Assembly (NCBI GenBank): GCA_946480015.1 | Contig: CAMLIL010000050.1 | Location: forward strand, 1 to 40,326 | DNA length: 40,326 nt | Source of the DNA: an uncultured Oxalobacteraceae bacterium | GTDB lineage: Bacteria; Pseudomonadota; Gammaproteobacteria; Burkholderiales; Burkholderiaceae | Direction: 5' to 3' | In this document: in pieces, positions 27,342 through 37,976 of the stretch | Position numbering within the stretch: position 1 is the first letter of the stretch | Layout: each line of letters begins with the position of its first letter | Program-made: the position numbers and the translations under genes | The notes under the pieces: model-generated | The model's input: the letters and a program-made list of their open reading frames with translations, nothing else | Database searches by the model: none | Told to the model about the DNA's origin: nothing

Positions 27342-28259
27342 TTAGCCGAGGTGGTTCTGCTCCAGAAGAGCCGCATACTGCGGGATGGTTTTATTGAGAT
27401 TATGGTCCTGCATTTTTTTCCAGGCAGGCATGGGCAGACCAAATTCCGCAAGAATTCTTTCGGTAATCAAGCGGCTTACCCTTCCGCAGCCATCGTTATA
27501 AGGGTGAATCGCTATAAACCTCTGCTTGAATTCTGCCGCAATCAGCCAGCCTTTATGGGGCTCATTGCTGCGCATGGCGTCGTTGATCCGCGCCTGGATA
27601 TCGCTGCATAAATCATCAAGATCGCCTGCTATGTTCTGGGCAGGCCGGAATACTGTTTTCCCGATCATCATCGAAAAAGGTTTGTCCGCCAGGAGCGGAT
27701 AGCCGAGATTGCTGTATTGATATCCCACGAAGCCGGCGCCGTGGCTGTGCACCGCCTGCACTTCGTCGAAGTCATATATTTTCAGTTTGAACGATTCCGG
27801 CGCTGCCGCCCATCCTGCCCGCTTTTCGCCCGGTTGAATACTGGCTTTTCCTCTTGCAAGCCGGCTCATATAGTCCAGACTTAATTTTCCGGACAAGGTA
27901 TCGAATCTGTCATCCTTCGCGTAGCTGCTGAGATGAACCTTATCTAATAATACAGGATCGAAGTGCCGTGCCAGTTCACCTATGTGGATTGCCGCAAGTT
28001 CTGTTCGCGCCCGCTTTTCTGCTTCCTCTGCTTTTATCCCATGTTTGGATGTTTCATTTCTCGGCTTGAAAATGTTGCTCCCAGAAGCCGGTCGTTGTTT
28101 TTTCGCTTGCGATTCCGCCGCAGCGCCATCCTGGTCCGTTTTTGTCGTGGCAGTGGACGTTGCAGCATGTGTCTGCCGGCCGCGGATGGCCTCTCCCTGC
28201 TGAATGTTCGAGTTTGTTGAAGCGGTAGGCATTGGTGCCGACAGACCTATTTTCATCAT
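27342..28259 (-). CDS. Fic-domain protein, putative secreted effector
   Basis: 305-residue protein. The first 90 residues are polar, Ser/Thr/Ala/Gln-rich and predicted disordered, as in type III or other secreted effectors. A Fic fold follows with the core motif HPYNDGCGRVSR (His about residue 252; bases 27480-27506). The canonical motif is HPFx(D/E)GNGR; here Phe is Tyr and the Asn after Gly is Cys, while the catalytic His and the Arg are kept. Fic enzymes usually transfer AMP or another nucleotide part to a target side chain. GC content is near 50 percent by eye, well below the neighbours, which suggests transfer. ATG 28259 (ATGATG) is chosen because it has AGG upstream and opens the effector-like N-terminus. 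No secretion gene or antitoxin is adjacent. Confidence 0.75.
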   Translation of the reverse strand: MMKIGLSAPMPTASTNSNIQQGEAIRGRQTHAATSTATTKTDQDGAAAESQAKKQRPASGSNIFKPRNETSKHGIKAEEAEKRARTELAAIHIGELARHFDPVLLDKVHLSSYAKDDRFDTLSGKLSLDYMSRLARGKASIQPGEKRAGWAAAPESFKLKIYDFDEVQAVHSHGAGFVGYQYSNLGYPLLADKPFSMMIGKTVFRPAQNIAGDLDDLCSDIQARINDAMRSNEPHKGWLIAAEFKQRFIAIHPYNDGCGRVSRLITERILAEFGLPMPAWKKMQDHNLNKTIPQYAALLEQNHLG

Positions 28260-28373
28260 GCGCCTGCGATGGATTGAGATAACGGTAATGCCTGTCAGTG
28301 GCATGCGGGCGGGATCGGTTCCATTCAATCTGGAGCGCAAAGCCGGCATTTTGCGCGTCGCTCTGTTGGGCTG

Positions 28374-29435
28374 CTAGCCCGCCTGCAGCGGCAACAAGGC
28401 CACCGCCTTGACCTGCACCCACAGTCGGCTGCCCGCTGCCACGCCGAGCGCATCGCGCGAGCGCCGCGTGATCTGCGCCTGCAGCAGGATGCCGGCGGCA
28501 TCCAGGCTGACCAGCACATGCGCGGGATCGTAGCCGGGACGGGTCGCGACAACGGTGCCTTGAACATGGTTCAGGATCGAACTGTCGCTCGGGCGGGTCA
28601 GCGCCAGACTGACGTCGCGCGCCAGTATGCGCAGGCGCAGCAAGGTTCCCAGCGGCAGTGCGGCATGCGCCACGAACAGCGGCTGGCCGCCGACATCAAG
28701 GCGCAGCAAACCATAGCCTGCATCGACAGCGTCAACCGTGCCGTGAACGACCACGCCGGCATCGTCGCTCAGGTTCATCGACAGGTCGAGCCGCGCCAGC
28801 ATCTCGCTGGCCGGGCCGCTGGCCTGCACCTTGCCGCCTTCGATGACGACGATGTGGCCGGCCAGCCGCGCCACTTCGTCGGCCGCGTGGCTCACATACA
28901 GCATCGGCACGTCCAGCTGCGCGTGTATCCGCTCCAGATAGGGCAGCACTTCGTCCTTGCGCTGCCGGTCGAGCGAGGCCAGCGGCTCGTCGAGCAGCAG
29001 CAGGCGCGGGCTGGTCAACAGGGCGCGCGCGATGGCCACGCGCTGGCGCTCGCCGCCCGACAGCTGCGGCGTGCGCCGTTCCAGCAGGTGGCTGATGCCG
29101 AGCAGTTCCACCGCATGGCCCAGGTCGATGGCGGCGCGGCTGGCGCGCTTGCGCGCAAACTCGAGGTTGCCTGCCACCGTCAAATGGGCAAACAGGCTGG
29201 CTTCCTGAAACACATAGCCGATCGCGCGCCGGTGCGGCGGCACGAACTGATCGCCGTCCTGCCAGCGCTCGCCGTTGACGTCGAGATAGCCGCCCGCATG
29301 CCGGTCCAGCCCGGCGATGGCGCGCAGGATGCTGGTCTTGCCGGCCCCGGAGCTGCCCGACAGCACCGTCACCCCGCGCCCGGGCGCCTCCAGCGCACAG
29401 TCCACGCCCCTGATCCGGAAACGCGCGCTGATCAT
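28374..29435 (-). CDS. modC: molybdate ABC transporter ATP-binding protein
   Basis: 353-residue ABC ATPase that powers molybdate import with ModA and ModB. Walker A is GSSGAGKTS, the signature [15 protein letters not shown], Walker [13 protein letters not shown]-terminal Mop/TOBE oxyanion-binding domain follows ([20 protein letters not shown]). The ATG overlaps the modB stop (ATGA, 29432-29435). The frame stays open upstream into modB, but alignment with the family starts at MISARFRI. Confidence 0.92.
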   Translation of the reverse strand: MISARFRIRGVDCALEAPGRGVTVLSGSSGAGKTSILRAIAGLDRHAGGYLDVNGERWQDGDQFVPPHRRAIGYVFQEASLFAHLTVAGNLEFARKRASRAAIDLGHAVELLGISHLLERRTPQLSGGERQRVAIARALLTSPRLLLLDEPLASLDRQRKDEVLPYLERIHAQLDVPMLYVSHAADEVARLAGHIVVIEGGKVQASGPASEMLARLDLSMNLSDDAGVVVHGTVDAVDAGYGLLRLDVGGQPLFVAHAALPLGTLLRLRILARDVSLALTRPSDSSILNHVQGTVVATRPGYDPAHVLVSLDAAGILLQAQITRRSRDALGVAAGSRLWVQVKAVALLPLQAG

Positions 29436-30106
29436 GGCTTCCTGCCGGCGGGATTGAAGGTGTACAGCAGCAGGAGAGCCAGCAGGCTGAACGCCAGCAT
29501 GCCGCCCGACAGCCAGTGCGCCTGCGTATATTCCAGCGCTTCGACGTGGTCGTAGATCTGCACCGATACCACCCGCGTGGCATTCGGGATATTCCCGCCG
29601 ATCATCAGCACCACGCCGAACTCGCCGACCGTGTGCGCGAAGCCGAGGGTGGCGGCGGTGATGAAACCGGGCCGCGCCAGCGGAACGGTAACGTGAAAGA
29701 AGGCGTCCCATGGCCCTGCGCCCAGGGTGGCGGCCACCTCCAGCGGCCGCGTGCCGATGGCCTCGAAGGCATTCTGGATCGGCTGGACGACGAAGGGCAG
29801 GGAATAGAACACCGAGCCGACCACCAGACCGGCGAAAGTGAAGGGCAGCAGGCCGATGCCCAGCGCCTGGGTCAGCTGGCCGGCCGGGCCGGACGGTCCC
29901 ATGGCCACCAGCAGGTAAAAGCCGAGCACCGAGGGCGGCAGCACCAGCGGCAAGGCCACCAGCGCGCCCGCCAGCGCCTTCAGCCGCGAGCGGGTCCGGG
30001 CCAGCCACCAGGCGATGGGCGTGCCGATCAGCAGCAACAGCAAGGTGACGATGCTGGCCAGCTTGAACGTCAGCCAGACCGCTTCCCAGTCCTGGGCCGT
30101 GAGCAT
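29432..30106 (-). CDS. modB: molybdate ABC transporter permease
   Basis: 224-residue inner-membrane permease with about five helices. The cytoplasmic coupling loop (EAAxxxGAxxxxxFxxxxxP, here [20 protein letters not shown]) is complete, followed by [19 protein letters not shown], typical of ModB. It starts three bases after the modA stop and overlaps modC by four bases. Confidence 0.93.
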   Translation of the reverse strand: MLTAQDWEAVWLTFKLASIVTLLLLLIGTPIAWWLARTRSRLKALAGALVALPLVLPPSVLGFYLLVAMGPSGPAGQLTQALGIGLLPFTFAGLVVGSVFYSLPFVVQPIQNAFEAIGTRPLEVAATLGAGPWDAFFHVTVPLARPGFITAATLGFAHTVGEFGVVLMIGGNIPNATRVVSVQIYDHVEALEYTQAHWLSGGMLAFSLLALLLLYTFNPAGRKP

Positions 30107-30109
30107 CGC

Positions 30110-32803
<2,694 letters not shown>

Positions 32804-32807
<4 letters not shown>

Positions 32808-34015
32808 GGCGCGCGCTCGATGACCGCGAGGGCGTCGTAGCAGGCTCCCATGGTGTGGTAGTCGACCTTGCCGGCCGGACTCTTCTCGTCGCTCAGCTTT
32901 TCATTGGCAAAGCTCAGGATGCGGTACCAGGCGCCGTAGCGGTGGTCGACGAAATGGTTCCAGCTGTATGCCCACAGGCGGTCGTACCAGTCCCAGTAGC
33001 TGCGCTCGCCGGTGCGCGCGCCCAGCAGGGCGGCGGTGGCCAGGCTTTCGGCCTGCACCCAGAAATACTTGTCGCTGTCGCAGATCGCGCCGTCCGGGGC
33101 GAAACCGTAGTAGATGCCGCCATGGCGCTGGTCCCAGGCCGTGCCGAGCGCCTTGTCGAACAGTTCGCGCGCGCGCGGCAGCAGCCACTCGGACGAGCCT
33201 TGCATGGCCACCGGATGGCGCTCGATGATCAGCAGCAGCTTGGCCCATTCGGTCAGGTGGCCGGGCTGGATACCCCACGGACGGAAGATATTGCTCTTGT
33301 CGTCGCGGTTGTAGTCCCAGTCGACCGACCAGTCGGCATGGTAGTGCTCCCAGATCAGGCCATCGGCCAGCGCGGCCTGGCGCACGGTGATGTTGTGGGC
33401 GATGGTTTCGGCGCGGTGCAGATAGCGGCGCTCGCCGGTGGCGTCGAACGCGGCCAGCAGGGCTTCGCAGGCGTGCATATTGGCGTTCTGGCCGCGGTAG
33501 GGCAGCAGGGTCCAGTCGGCCGTGGCCTGGTCGGCGTACAGCCCGTGCTGGGCCTGCCAGAAGCGGCGCTCCATCAGGTCGAAGGTTTCGCGGATGTAGC
33601 CTTGCACTTCGACGGCGCCGGCCGCATGGGCATGCGAGTAGGCCAGCAGCACGAAGGCCAGGCCATAGCAGTGATTGTCCGCATCGGTGACGCGTTTGAC
33701 GCCATCGTTCCAGTCGAGCTGCCAGGCATAGCCGCCGCTGCGCGGGTCGCGGTGCGCATTGCGCAGGAAGGCGACGCCGTGGCGCACCGCGCTCAGGTAG
33801 GCCGGGTCGTGAAACTGCCGGTAGGCCTTGGCGTAGTTGAAAATGAAGCGCGTGCTGCTGACCAGGTGGCGGGTGCGGGCGTCGTACACCGTGCCGTCAT
33901 CCTTGAAGAAATGGTAGAAGCCGCCGCTCGGATCGATGCAGCGCGGATGATAGAACTGCATGGTGTGTTCGATGTGCGACAGCAGCATGTCGCGCGAACG
34001 GAAACGGGGATGCAT
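32804..34015 (-). CDS. AGE-family sugar 2-epimerase/isomerase
   Basis: 403-residue (alpha/alpha)6-barrel protein of the N-acylglucosamine 2-epimerase superfamily, which includes mannose isomerase, cellobiose 2-epimerase and sulfoquinovose isomerase. Conserved segments: GGFYHFFKDDG, TRFIFNYA, NANMHACEALLAAFDATGE, IQPGHLTEWAKLLL, WVQAESLATAALLG. ATG 34015 was chosen because it aligns with family starts; longer frames run into the preceding gene. The TGA overlaps the GH97 ATG. In this operon it probably isomerises a sugar freed by the hydrolases, such as mannose or another aldose; the exact substrate cannot be told. Confidence 0.82.
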
Positions 34016-34037
34016 AGGCGCGCTCTCGTCAAAAGGA

Positions 34038-35093
34038 TCAGGGGGCGGCGTCCTGCCACGCCGCGATGCGGTAGCTGGTTTGCCATGGGCGGTCCGGACT
34101 GAGCATAAGCCCGAGCCGGTCGGCCAGCGCATGGCCCGGCGGCGCATCGGCAACCCGGCCCAGGTCGAACAGGCTGTTGACCGGTTCGGCGCCCAGCGCC
34201 ACGTGACGGCTCATCCAGGGGAAATTCACCCGGCCGCCATTGCTGACCCACAGCATCAGATCGGGCAGCTGTTCGGTGTCCCACCACATGCCGACCGCGG
34301 CGGCGTAGTCGAGATAGCGCAGCACCAGGGGCGCGCCGGCCCCGGAACTGCCGGAGACGGCTTTAACTTGCAGCAATTCTTCCGACGGCGACGCCAGGGG
34401 CAGGCGCGACAGGTCGAGCAGGCCGTCCACGCCGGCCATGTATTGCAGGCTGTTCGAGCGGGTATCGGGCAGCAGGCGCGACACCGCGCCCGGCGGATTG
34501 GCCGGATAGCTGAAGATTCCCTCGTGCCTGCCGAGCTCGACCTGTACCCGGCCCGGCGCACCGGGAATGCGGAAGGTCGGGTGCAGCCCCACCGGCACCC
34601 GGGTGGCCGTGCGCGCCCAGATGCGCAAGGTCATGGTCAGCGCCGGCGCGTTCGGATCGGCTTCGATCACCCGCTCCATGCGCGCAATCGGCGACTGCTC
34701 CGGATAGTCGATGCCCAGGTGGACGCGGTGCGGGCCCGCTTCCAGGCAGGTCCAATGGTGATTGGCCGAAAAACCGTGGGTCCAGGCGTCGCTGGCATGG
34801 TGCGAGCTCCAGCCTTCGGGCAGGTCGCGCGGGCGGTCGACCCGGCCGAACGGCACGCACGGCCACTCGCCGCGCATGCGCCGCAGCACGCCCGGCAAAC
34901 CGGCCGCGCCGGTGGTGCTGGTCCAGGGCGCGACGTGCATCACCTCCAGTTCGCGCTCATGGTCCAGGCGCAGGCTGAGCGGCCCGAGCATGGCGCCCAG
35001 GGTCTGCACTTCGGCGCTGCCGTGGTCCCACGACAGGCGCAAGCTGCCTGAGAGCGGATCGGCGGTGGTCAACATTTTATTGGCTGCATTCAT
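34038..35093 (-). CDS. galactose-mutarotase-fold (aldose 1-epimerase-like) protein
   Basis: 351-residue beta-sandwich protein resembling aldose 1-epimerases. VPVGLHPTFRIP carries the expected His, WSSHHASDAWTHGFSANHHW is another His-rich conserved stretch, and NFPWMSRHVALGAEPVNSLFDLG resembles the end of the active-site region. No signal peptide. It lies between kduD and the AGE gene (19 and 22 base gaps). It may interconvert anomers of the sugars handled by the operon. It diverges enough from GalM that another reaction on the same fold is possible. Confidence 0.65.
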   Translation of the reverse strand: MNAANKMLTTADPLSGSLRLSWDHGSAEVQTLGAMLGPLSLRLDHERELEVMHVAPWTSTTGAAGLPGVLRRMRGEWPCVPFGRVDRPRDLPEGWSSHHASDAWTHGFSANHHWTCLEAGPHRVHLGIDYPEQSPIARMERVIEADPNAPALTMTLRIWARTATRVPVGLHPTFRIPGAPGRVQVELGRHEGIFSYPANPPGAVSRLLPDTRSNSLQYMAGVDGLLDLSRLPLASPSEELLQVKAVSGSSGAGAPLVLRYLDYAAAVGMWWDTEQLPDLMLWVSNGGRVNFPWMSRHVALGAEPVNSLFDLGRVADAPPGHALADRLGLMLSPDRPWQTSYRIAAWQDAAP

Positions 35094-35112
35094 TCGTTAA
35101 AACAGGTCAGGT

Positions 35113-35868
35113 TCATCGGGCCAGCCATCCGCCGTCCACCGGCAAGACCACGCCGTGGACGTAATCGCTGGCGGCGCTGGCGAGAAATACCGCCGCGCCA
35201 CCGATGTCGCCTGGCTTGCCCCAGCGACCGGCCGGGATGCGTTCCTGGATCGACTGTGAGCGCTGGGCGTCCTGGCGCAGCGCTTCGGTGTTATTGGTTT
35301 CGATGTAGCCGGGCGCAATCGCGTTGACGTTCACGCCCGTGTGGGCCAGTTCGTTGGCCATGGCGCGGGTCAGGCCGGCCAGGCCGCTCTTGCTGGCCGC
35401 ATAAGCCGGCACCCGGATGCCGCCCTGGAAGGACAGCAGCGAAGCCACGTTGATGATCTTGCCGCCGCCCTGGCTGCTCATCTGGATGGCCGCCGCCTGC
35501 GACAGGAAGAACACCGACTTCAGGTTGACGTCCATGACGGCATCCCAGTCGGCCTCGGTCACTTCGAGGCAGTTGGCGCGCCGGATGGTGCCGGCATTGT
35601 TGACCAGGATGTCGAGGCGGCCGCTCATTTCCATCGATTCGTCGACGATGCTCTGGACGGTTCTGGTGGACGACAGGTCGGCGTGCACGAAGCGGAAGCG
35701 GCGCCCGCTGGCGGCCACCAGGGCCGCCGTCTCGGCCGGTTCGGTGCGGCCGGCCGCCACGATATCGGCGCCGGCCTGGGCCAGCGCCACGGCGATGGCC
35801 TGGCCGATGCCGGTATTGGCGCCGGTGACGAGCGCGGTGCGCTCGCTCAGATTGAATGGGTTGAGCAT
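35113..35868 (-). CDS. kduD: 2-deoxy-D-gluconate 3-dehydrogenase (SDR)
   Basis: 251-residue short-chain dehydrogenase. Cofactor loop TGANTGIGQAIA, NNAG, catalytic Ser in INVASLLSFQGG, YAASKSG (Tyr/Lys) and the C-terminal DYVHGVVLPVDGGWLAR fit KduD, which reduces 2,5-diketo-3-deoxygluconate to KDG with NADH. AGGAA lies before the ATG, eight bases after the kduI stop. It acts directly after KduI. Confidence 0.9.
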   Translation of the reverse strand: MLNPFNLSERTALVTGANTGIGQAIAVALAQAGADIVAAGRTEPAETAALVAASGRRFRFVHADLSSTRTVQSIVDESMEMSGRLDILVNNAGTIRRANCLEVTEADWDAVMDVNLKSVFFLSQAAAIQMSSQGGGKIINVASLLSFQGGIRVPAYAASKSGLAGLTRAMANELAHTGVNVNAIAPGYIETNNTEALRQDAQRSQSIQERIPAGRWGKPGDIGGAAVFLASAASDYVHGVVLPVDGGWLAR

Positions 35869-35876
35869 CGCGGTTC

Positions 35877-36725
35877 CTACTTCAATTGGCAGATGTCGAT
35901 GACGTTCATGTCGGTGTAGTCGAGGTTTTCACCGCCCATGGCCCAGATGAAGGCATAGTTGGCCGTGCCCGAGCCCATGTGGATCGACCACGGCGGCGAC
36001 AGCACCGCCTGTTCGTTGGCGATCACGATGTGGCGCGCGCTGTCCGGGCTGCCCATGAAATGGAAAATGCGCTGTTCCGGCGCCAGGTCGAAGTAGAAAT
36101 ACACCTCGGAGCGGCGCGCGTGCAGGTGCGGCGGCATGGTGTTCCAGACGCTGCCGGTTTTGAGTACGGTCAGGCCGAGCAGCAGCTGGGCCGATTTGCA
36201 CACGCCCGGGATCACGTACTGGTAAATGGTGCGCTCGTTGGAGGTCTCCGGGCTGCCGCGCACCAGAGGCACCGCTTCGGCATGGGTGATCTTGGTCAGC
36301 GGGAAGGCCGCGTGCGCCGGGGTCGAGGCCAGGTAAAAGCGCGCCGGGTTGGCCGCATCGAGCGACTCGAAGACCACCTCGGCGCTGCCCATCGGGACAT
36401 ACAGGCCGTCGCGCGGGGCCAGATCGTGCACCACGCCGTCCACCTGCACGCGGCCGTGGCCGCCCGCGACGTTGATGATGCCCAGTTCGCGGCGCGCCAG
36501 GAAAGGCTGGCCGGCGGCCGATGGCGGCTCGGCCTGCACCGGCAGCGCCACGGGGCGGCTTACCGGGGCCGCGCCGCCGATGACGAAACGCTCGTCGTGC
36601 GAATAGTTCAGTACCACCCGGTCGGCCTGGAACAGCGATTCGATCAGGTAGCGCTCGCGCAGCTGTTCGTTGCTGACCGAGGCCATCATGTCGGGGTGGG
36701 TGGAATGGAAGGTTTTATCGTACAC
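35877..36725 (-). CDS. kduI: 5-keto-4-deoxyuronate isomerase
   Basis: 282-residue cupin that isomerises 4-deoxy-L-threo-5-hexosulose uronate, the product of GH88/GH105 enzymes and uronate lyases, to 2,5-diketo-3-deoxygluconate. The metal site is [18 protein letters not shown] (His, His, Glu) with a later His in [26 protein letters not shown] is the usual C-terminal end. First gene of a five-gene operon (kduI, kduD, mutarotase-like, AGE, GH97). A GTTATCGATAAC operator lies 61 bases upstream, and GGAG precedes the ATG. Confidence 0.94.
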   Translation of the reverse strand: MYDKTFHSTHPDMMASVSNEQLRERYLIESLFQADRVVLNYSHDERFVIGGAAPVSRPVALPVQAEPPSAAGQPFLARRELGIINVAGGHGRVQVDGVVHDLAPRDGLYVPMGSAEVVFESLDAANPARFYLASTPAHAAFPLTKITHAEAVPLVRGSPETSNERTIYQYVIPGVCKSAQLLLGLTVLKTGSVWNTMPPHLHARRSEVYFYFDLAPEQRIFHFMGSPDSARHIVIANEQAVLSPPWSIHMGSGTANYAFIWAMGGENLDYTDMNVIDICQLK

Positions 36726-36785
36726 GGTGTCTCCGGAGGTAGTGGGGCAGGCCGAATAGCGGGCGTTCTTGCTATCAGGCTACAT

Positions 36786-36797
36786 GTTATCGATAAC
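36786..36797. promoter_or_regulatory. GTTATCGATAAC operator (kduI copy)
   Basis: Perfect 12-bp palindrome, identical to 23995-24006. On the minus strand TATGGT, a possible -10, lies just upstream of it, so bound repressor would cover the transcription start of the kduI operon. Confidence 0.68.
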
Positions 36798-36877
36798 GAT
36801 ACCATAGTCCGTGCGCCTTTCGCAAGCGGCGACTGGCCGGCGTTGCATACGCGGTGACACAAAGGAGGGGGCTCTGC

Positions 36878-36912
36878 AAAAAAAACGGGGTATGGCGATC
36901 GCGCCATACCCC
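36878..36912 (-). terminator. intrinsic terminator on the minus strand without an evident gene
   Basis: On the minus strand: GGGGTATGGCG (36912-36902), loop CGAT, CGCCATACCCC (36897-36887), then G and eight T (36885-36878). The 11-bp perfect stem plus T8 make this one of the clearest terminators in the window. Nothing annotated on the minus strand ends here, so a small RNA or an attenuated kduI leader is implied. Confidence 0.85.
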
Positions 36913-37081
36913 CGAAAGCAATTGTGCGTGTGCGCAATAGCTGGAGAGACGACCAGCACAAACCAGCCACAGAGAGAGGGCCAAGTCAATGTGATCGATA
37001 TCATGGTAGTCCACGATTCCCCCCTTGGCAAGCGAAATCGTACGCTTTTCAAAGCTTCAGGGTGCTGATATCATCAAATTT

Positions 37082-37093
37082 GTTATCGATATC
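37082..37093. promoter_or_regulatory. operator variant GTTATCGATATC
   Basis: Differs by one base from the palindrome at 36786 and 23995; it ends ten bases before the propeller gene start. Confidence 0.5.
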
Positions 37094-37103
37094 GAGAAAA
37101 ACT

Positions 37104-37919
37104 ATGAAAATTGAATTACGGATACTGGCAATTGATGAGGGGCGGCAGAAGTTATCGCTGATCGATACGCGCAGCGGCACCTTTTACTGGACCTTGGACC
37201 TGGCGGCCTATCCGCTGGCGCGCGACATGCAGCGCATCTCGGACGAGCGGGTGCTGGTTGGCTTCGACCGCGGCTTTTTCGAGCTGGACTGGATCAGCGG
37301 GGAAGTGGTGGCGTGCTGCGACTGCTGGAAGGACGTGACGGCCGTGCGCCGCCTGCCCGACGGCACGACCCTGGTCACCGGGGTGAATCTGGACGGCGCG
37401 GGCGGGGTGACCGTGCTCACGCTCGGCCATGACTGGAAGGTCAAGCGCACCGACCGGCGCGAGGGGGATTATGTGCGGCTGATGCGCCCGACCCTGGAAG
37501 GCACGTATCTGTTGTGTACCAACGACCATATTCTGGAAACCCGCAGCGATCTGCAGGGCGTGCGGGCGTTTCGCGCCGATGGTTTCGAGCATGCGTGGAA
37601 GGCGGTGCGGCGCAGCGACGGCACGACCTGGGTGTCGGCCGGTTATGGCGCTTTCATGGCGGTGTTCGACCAGGGCGGCGCGCTGGTGCGCAGTTTCGGG
37701 CGCGCGTCCGAGGTCGATCCGGCGGCGGCGCCGTTTTTCTATGCCAGTTTCGAGTTCTTGCCGAATGGCGATGTGGTCGTGGCGAACTGGCAGGGCCACG
37801 GGGAAGACAATGGGCACAAGGGCCAGCAGCTGCTGCAGTTCAATCCCGCTGGCGAGCTGGTGGGAAGCTGGTCGGCGCCTGAGCGGATCTCGTCCTTGCA
37901 GGGCTTGCTGATCGTGTAG
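37104..37919 (+). CDS. cytoplasmic beta-propeller protein of unknown function
   Basis: 271 residues with no signal peptide. Repeated strand patterns with WTLDL, GFFELDWISGEVVAC, TTWVSAGYGAFMAVFDQGGALVRSFG and GDVVVANWQGHG suggest a six- or seven-bladed NHL/PQQ-like propeller. I know no assigned function. Its place between GH43-GH88 and the kdu operon, divergent from kduI with a shared operator type, suggests a part in uronate metabolism or its control. A lactonase role (SMP-30-type propellers act on sugar lactones) is conceivable but the metal ligands are not evident. ATG 37104 opens the conserved-looking part; the frame is open further upstream. Confidence 0.6.
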   Translation: MKIELRILAIDEGRQKLSLIDTRSGTFYWTLDLAAYPLARDMQRISDERVLVGFDRGFFELDWISGEVVACCDCWKDVTAVRRLPDGTTLVTGVNLDGAGGVTVLTLGHDWKVKRTDRREGDYVRLMRPTLEGTYLLCTNDHILETRSDLQGVRAFRADGFEHAWKAVRRSDGTTWVSAGYGAFMAVFDQGGALVRSFGRASEVDPAAAPFFYASFEFLPNGDVVVANWQGHGEDNGHKGQQLLQFNPAGELVGSWSAPERISSLQGLLIV

Positions 37920-37923
37920 GATT

Positions 37924-37972
37924 GTCGTCCCCGCGTGCGCGCGAGCCAGCCCTCGCGCACGCGGGGGACGAC
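37924..37972. terminator. long hairpin between convergent propeller and GH43 genes
   Basis: GTCGTCCCCGCGTGCGCGCG-AG (37924-37945) pairs with CTCGCGCACGCGGGGGACGAC (37952-37972), about 20 bp with a bulge, loop CCAGCC. It lies between the two convergent stops and serves both directions. Its TCCCCGC core matches the hairpin at 27289-27322. Confidence 0.75.
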
Positions 37973-37976
37973 GGTA

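Larger units (their letters stand above)
36726..37103. other. 378-base divergent region, kduI / propeller gene
   Basis: Contains the perfect operator 36786-36797, a minus-strand intrinsic terminator 36878-36912, the operator variant 37082-37093 and near-palindromic GATCGATATCA sequences (about 36991-37001 and 37069-37074 nearby). No convincing gene on either strand. A minus-strand frame 36787-37014 exists but shows no gene-like features. Confidence 0.5.

Noticed and set aside
28374..30008. Long frame fusing modC with upstream sequence
   Set aside because: The upstream part overlaps modB out of frame; the ATG at 29435 with ATGA overlap and family alignment marks the true modC start.
36787..37014. 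75-codon minus-strand frame before kduI
   Set aside because: It runs through the intrinsic terminator and the operator and starts with GTG without a ribosome binding site; more likely non-coding.
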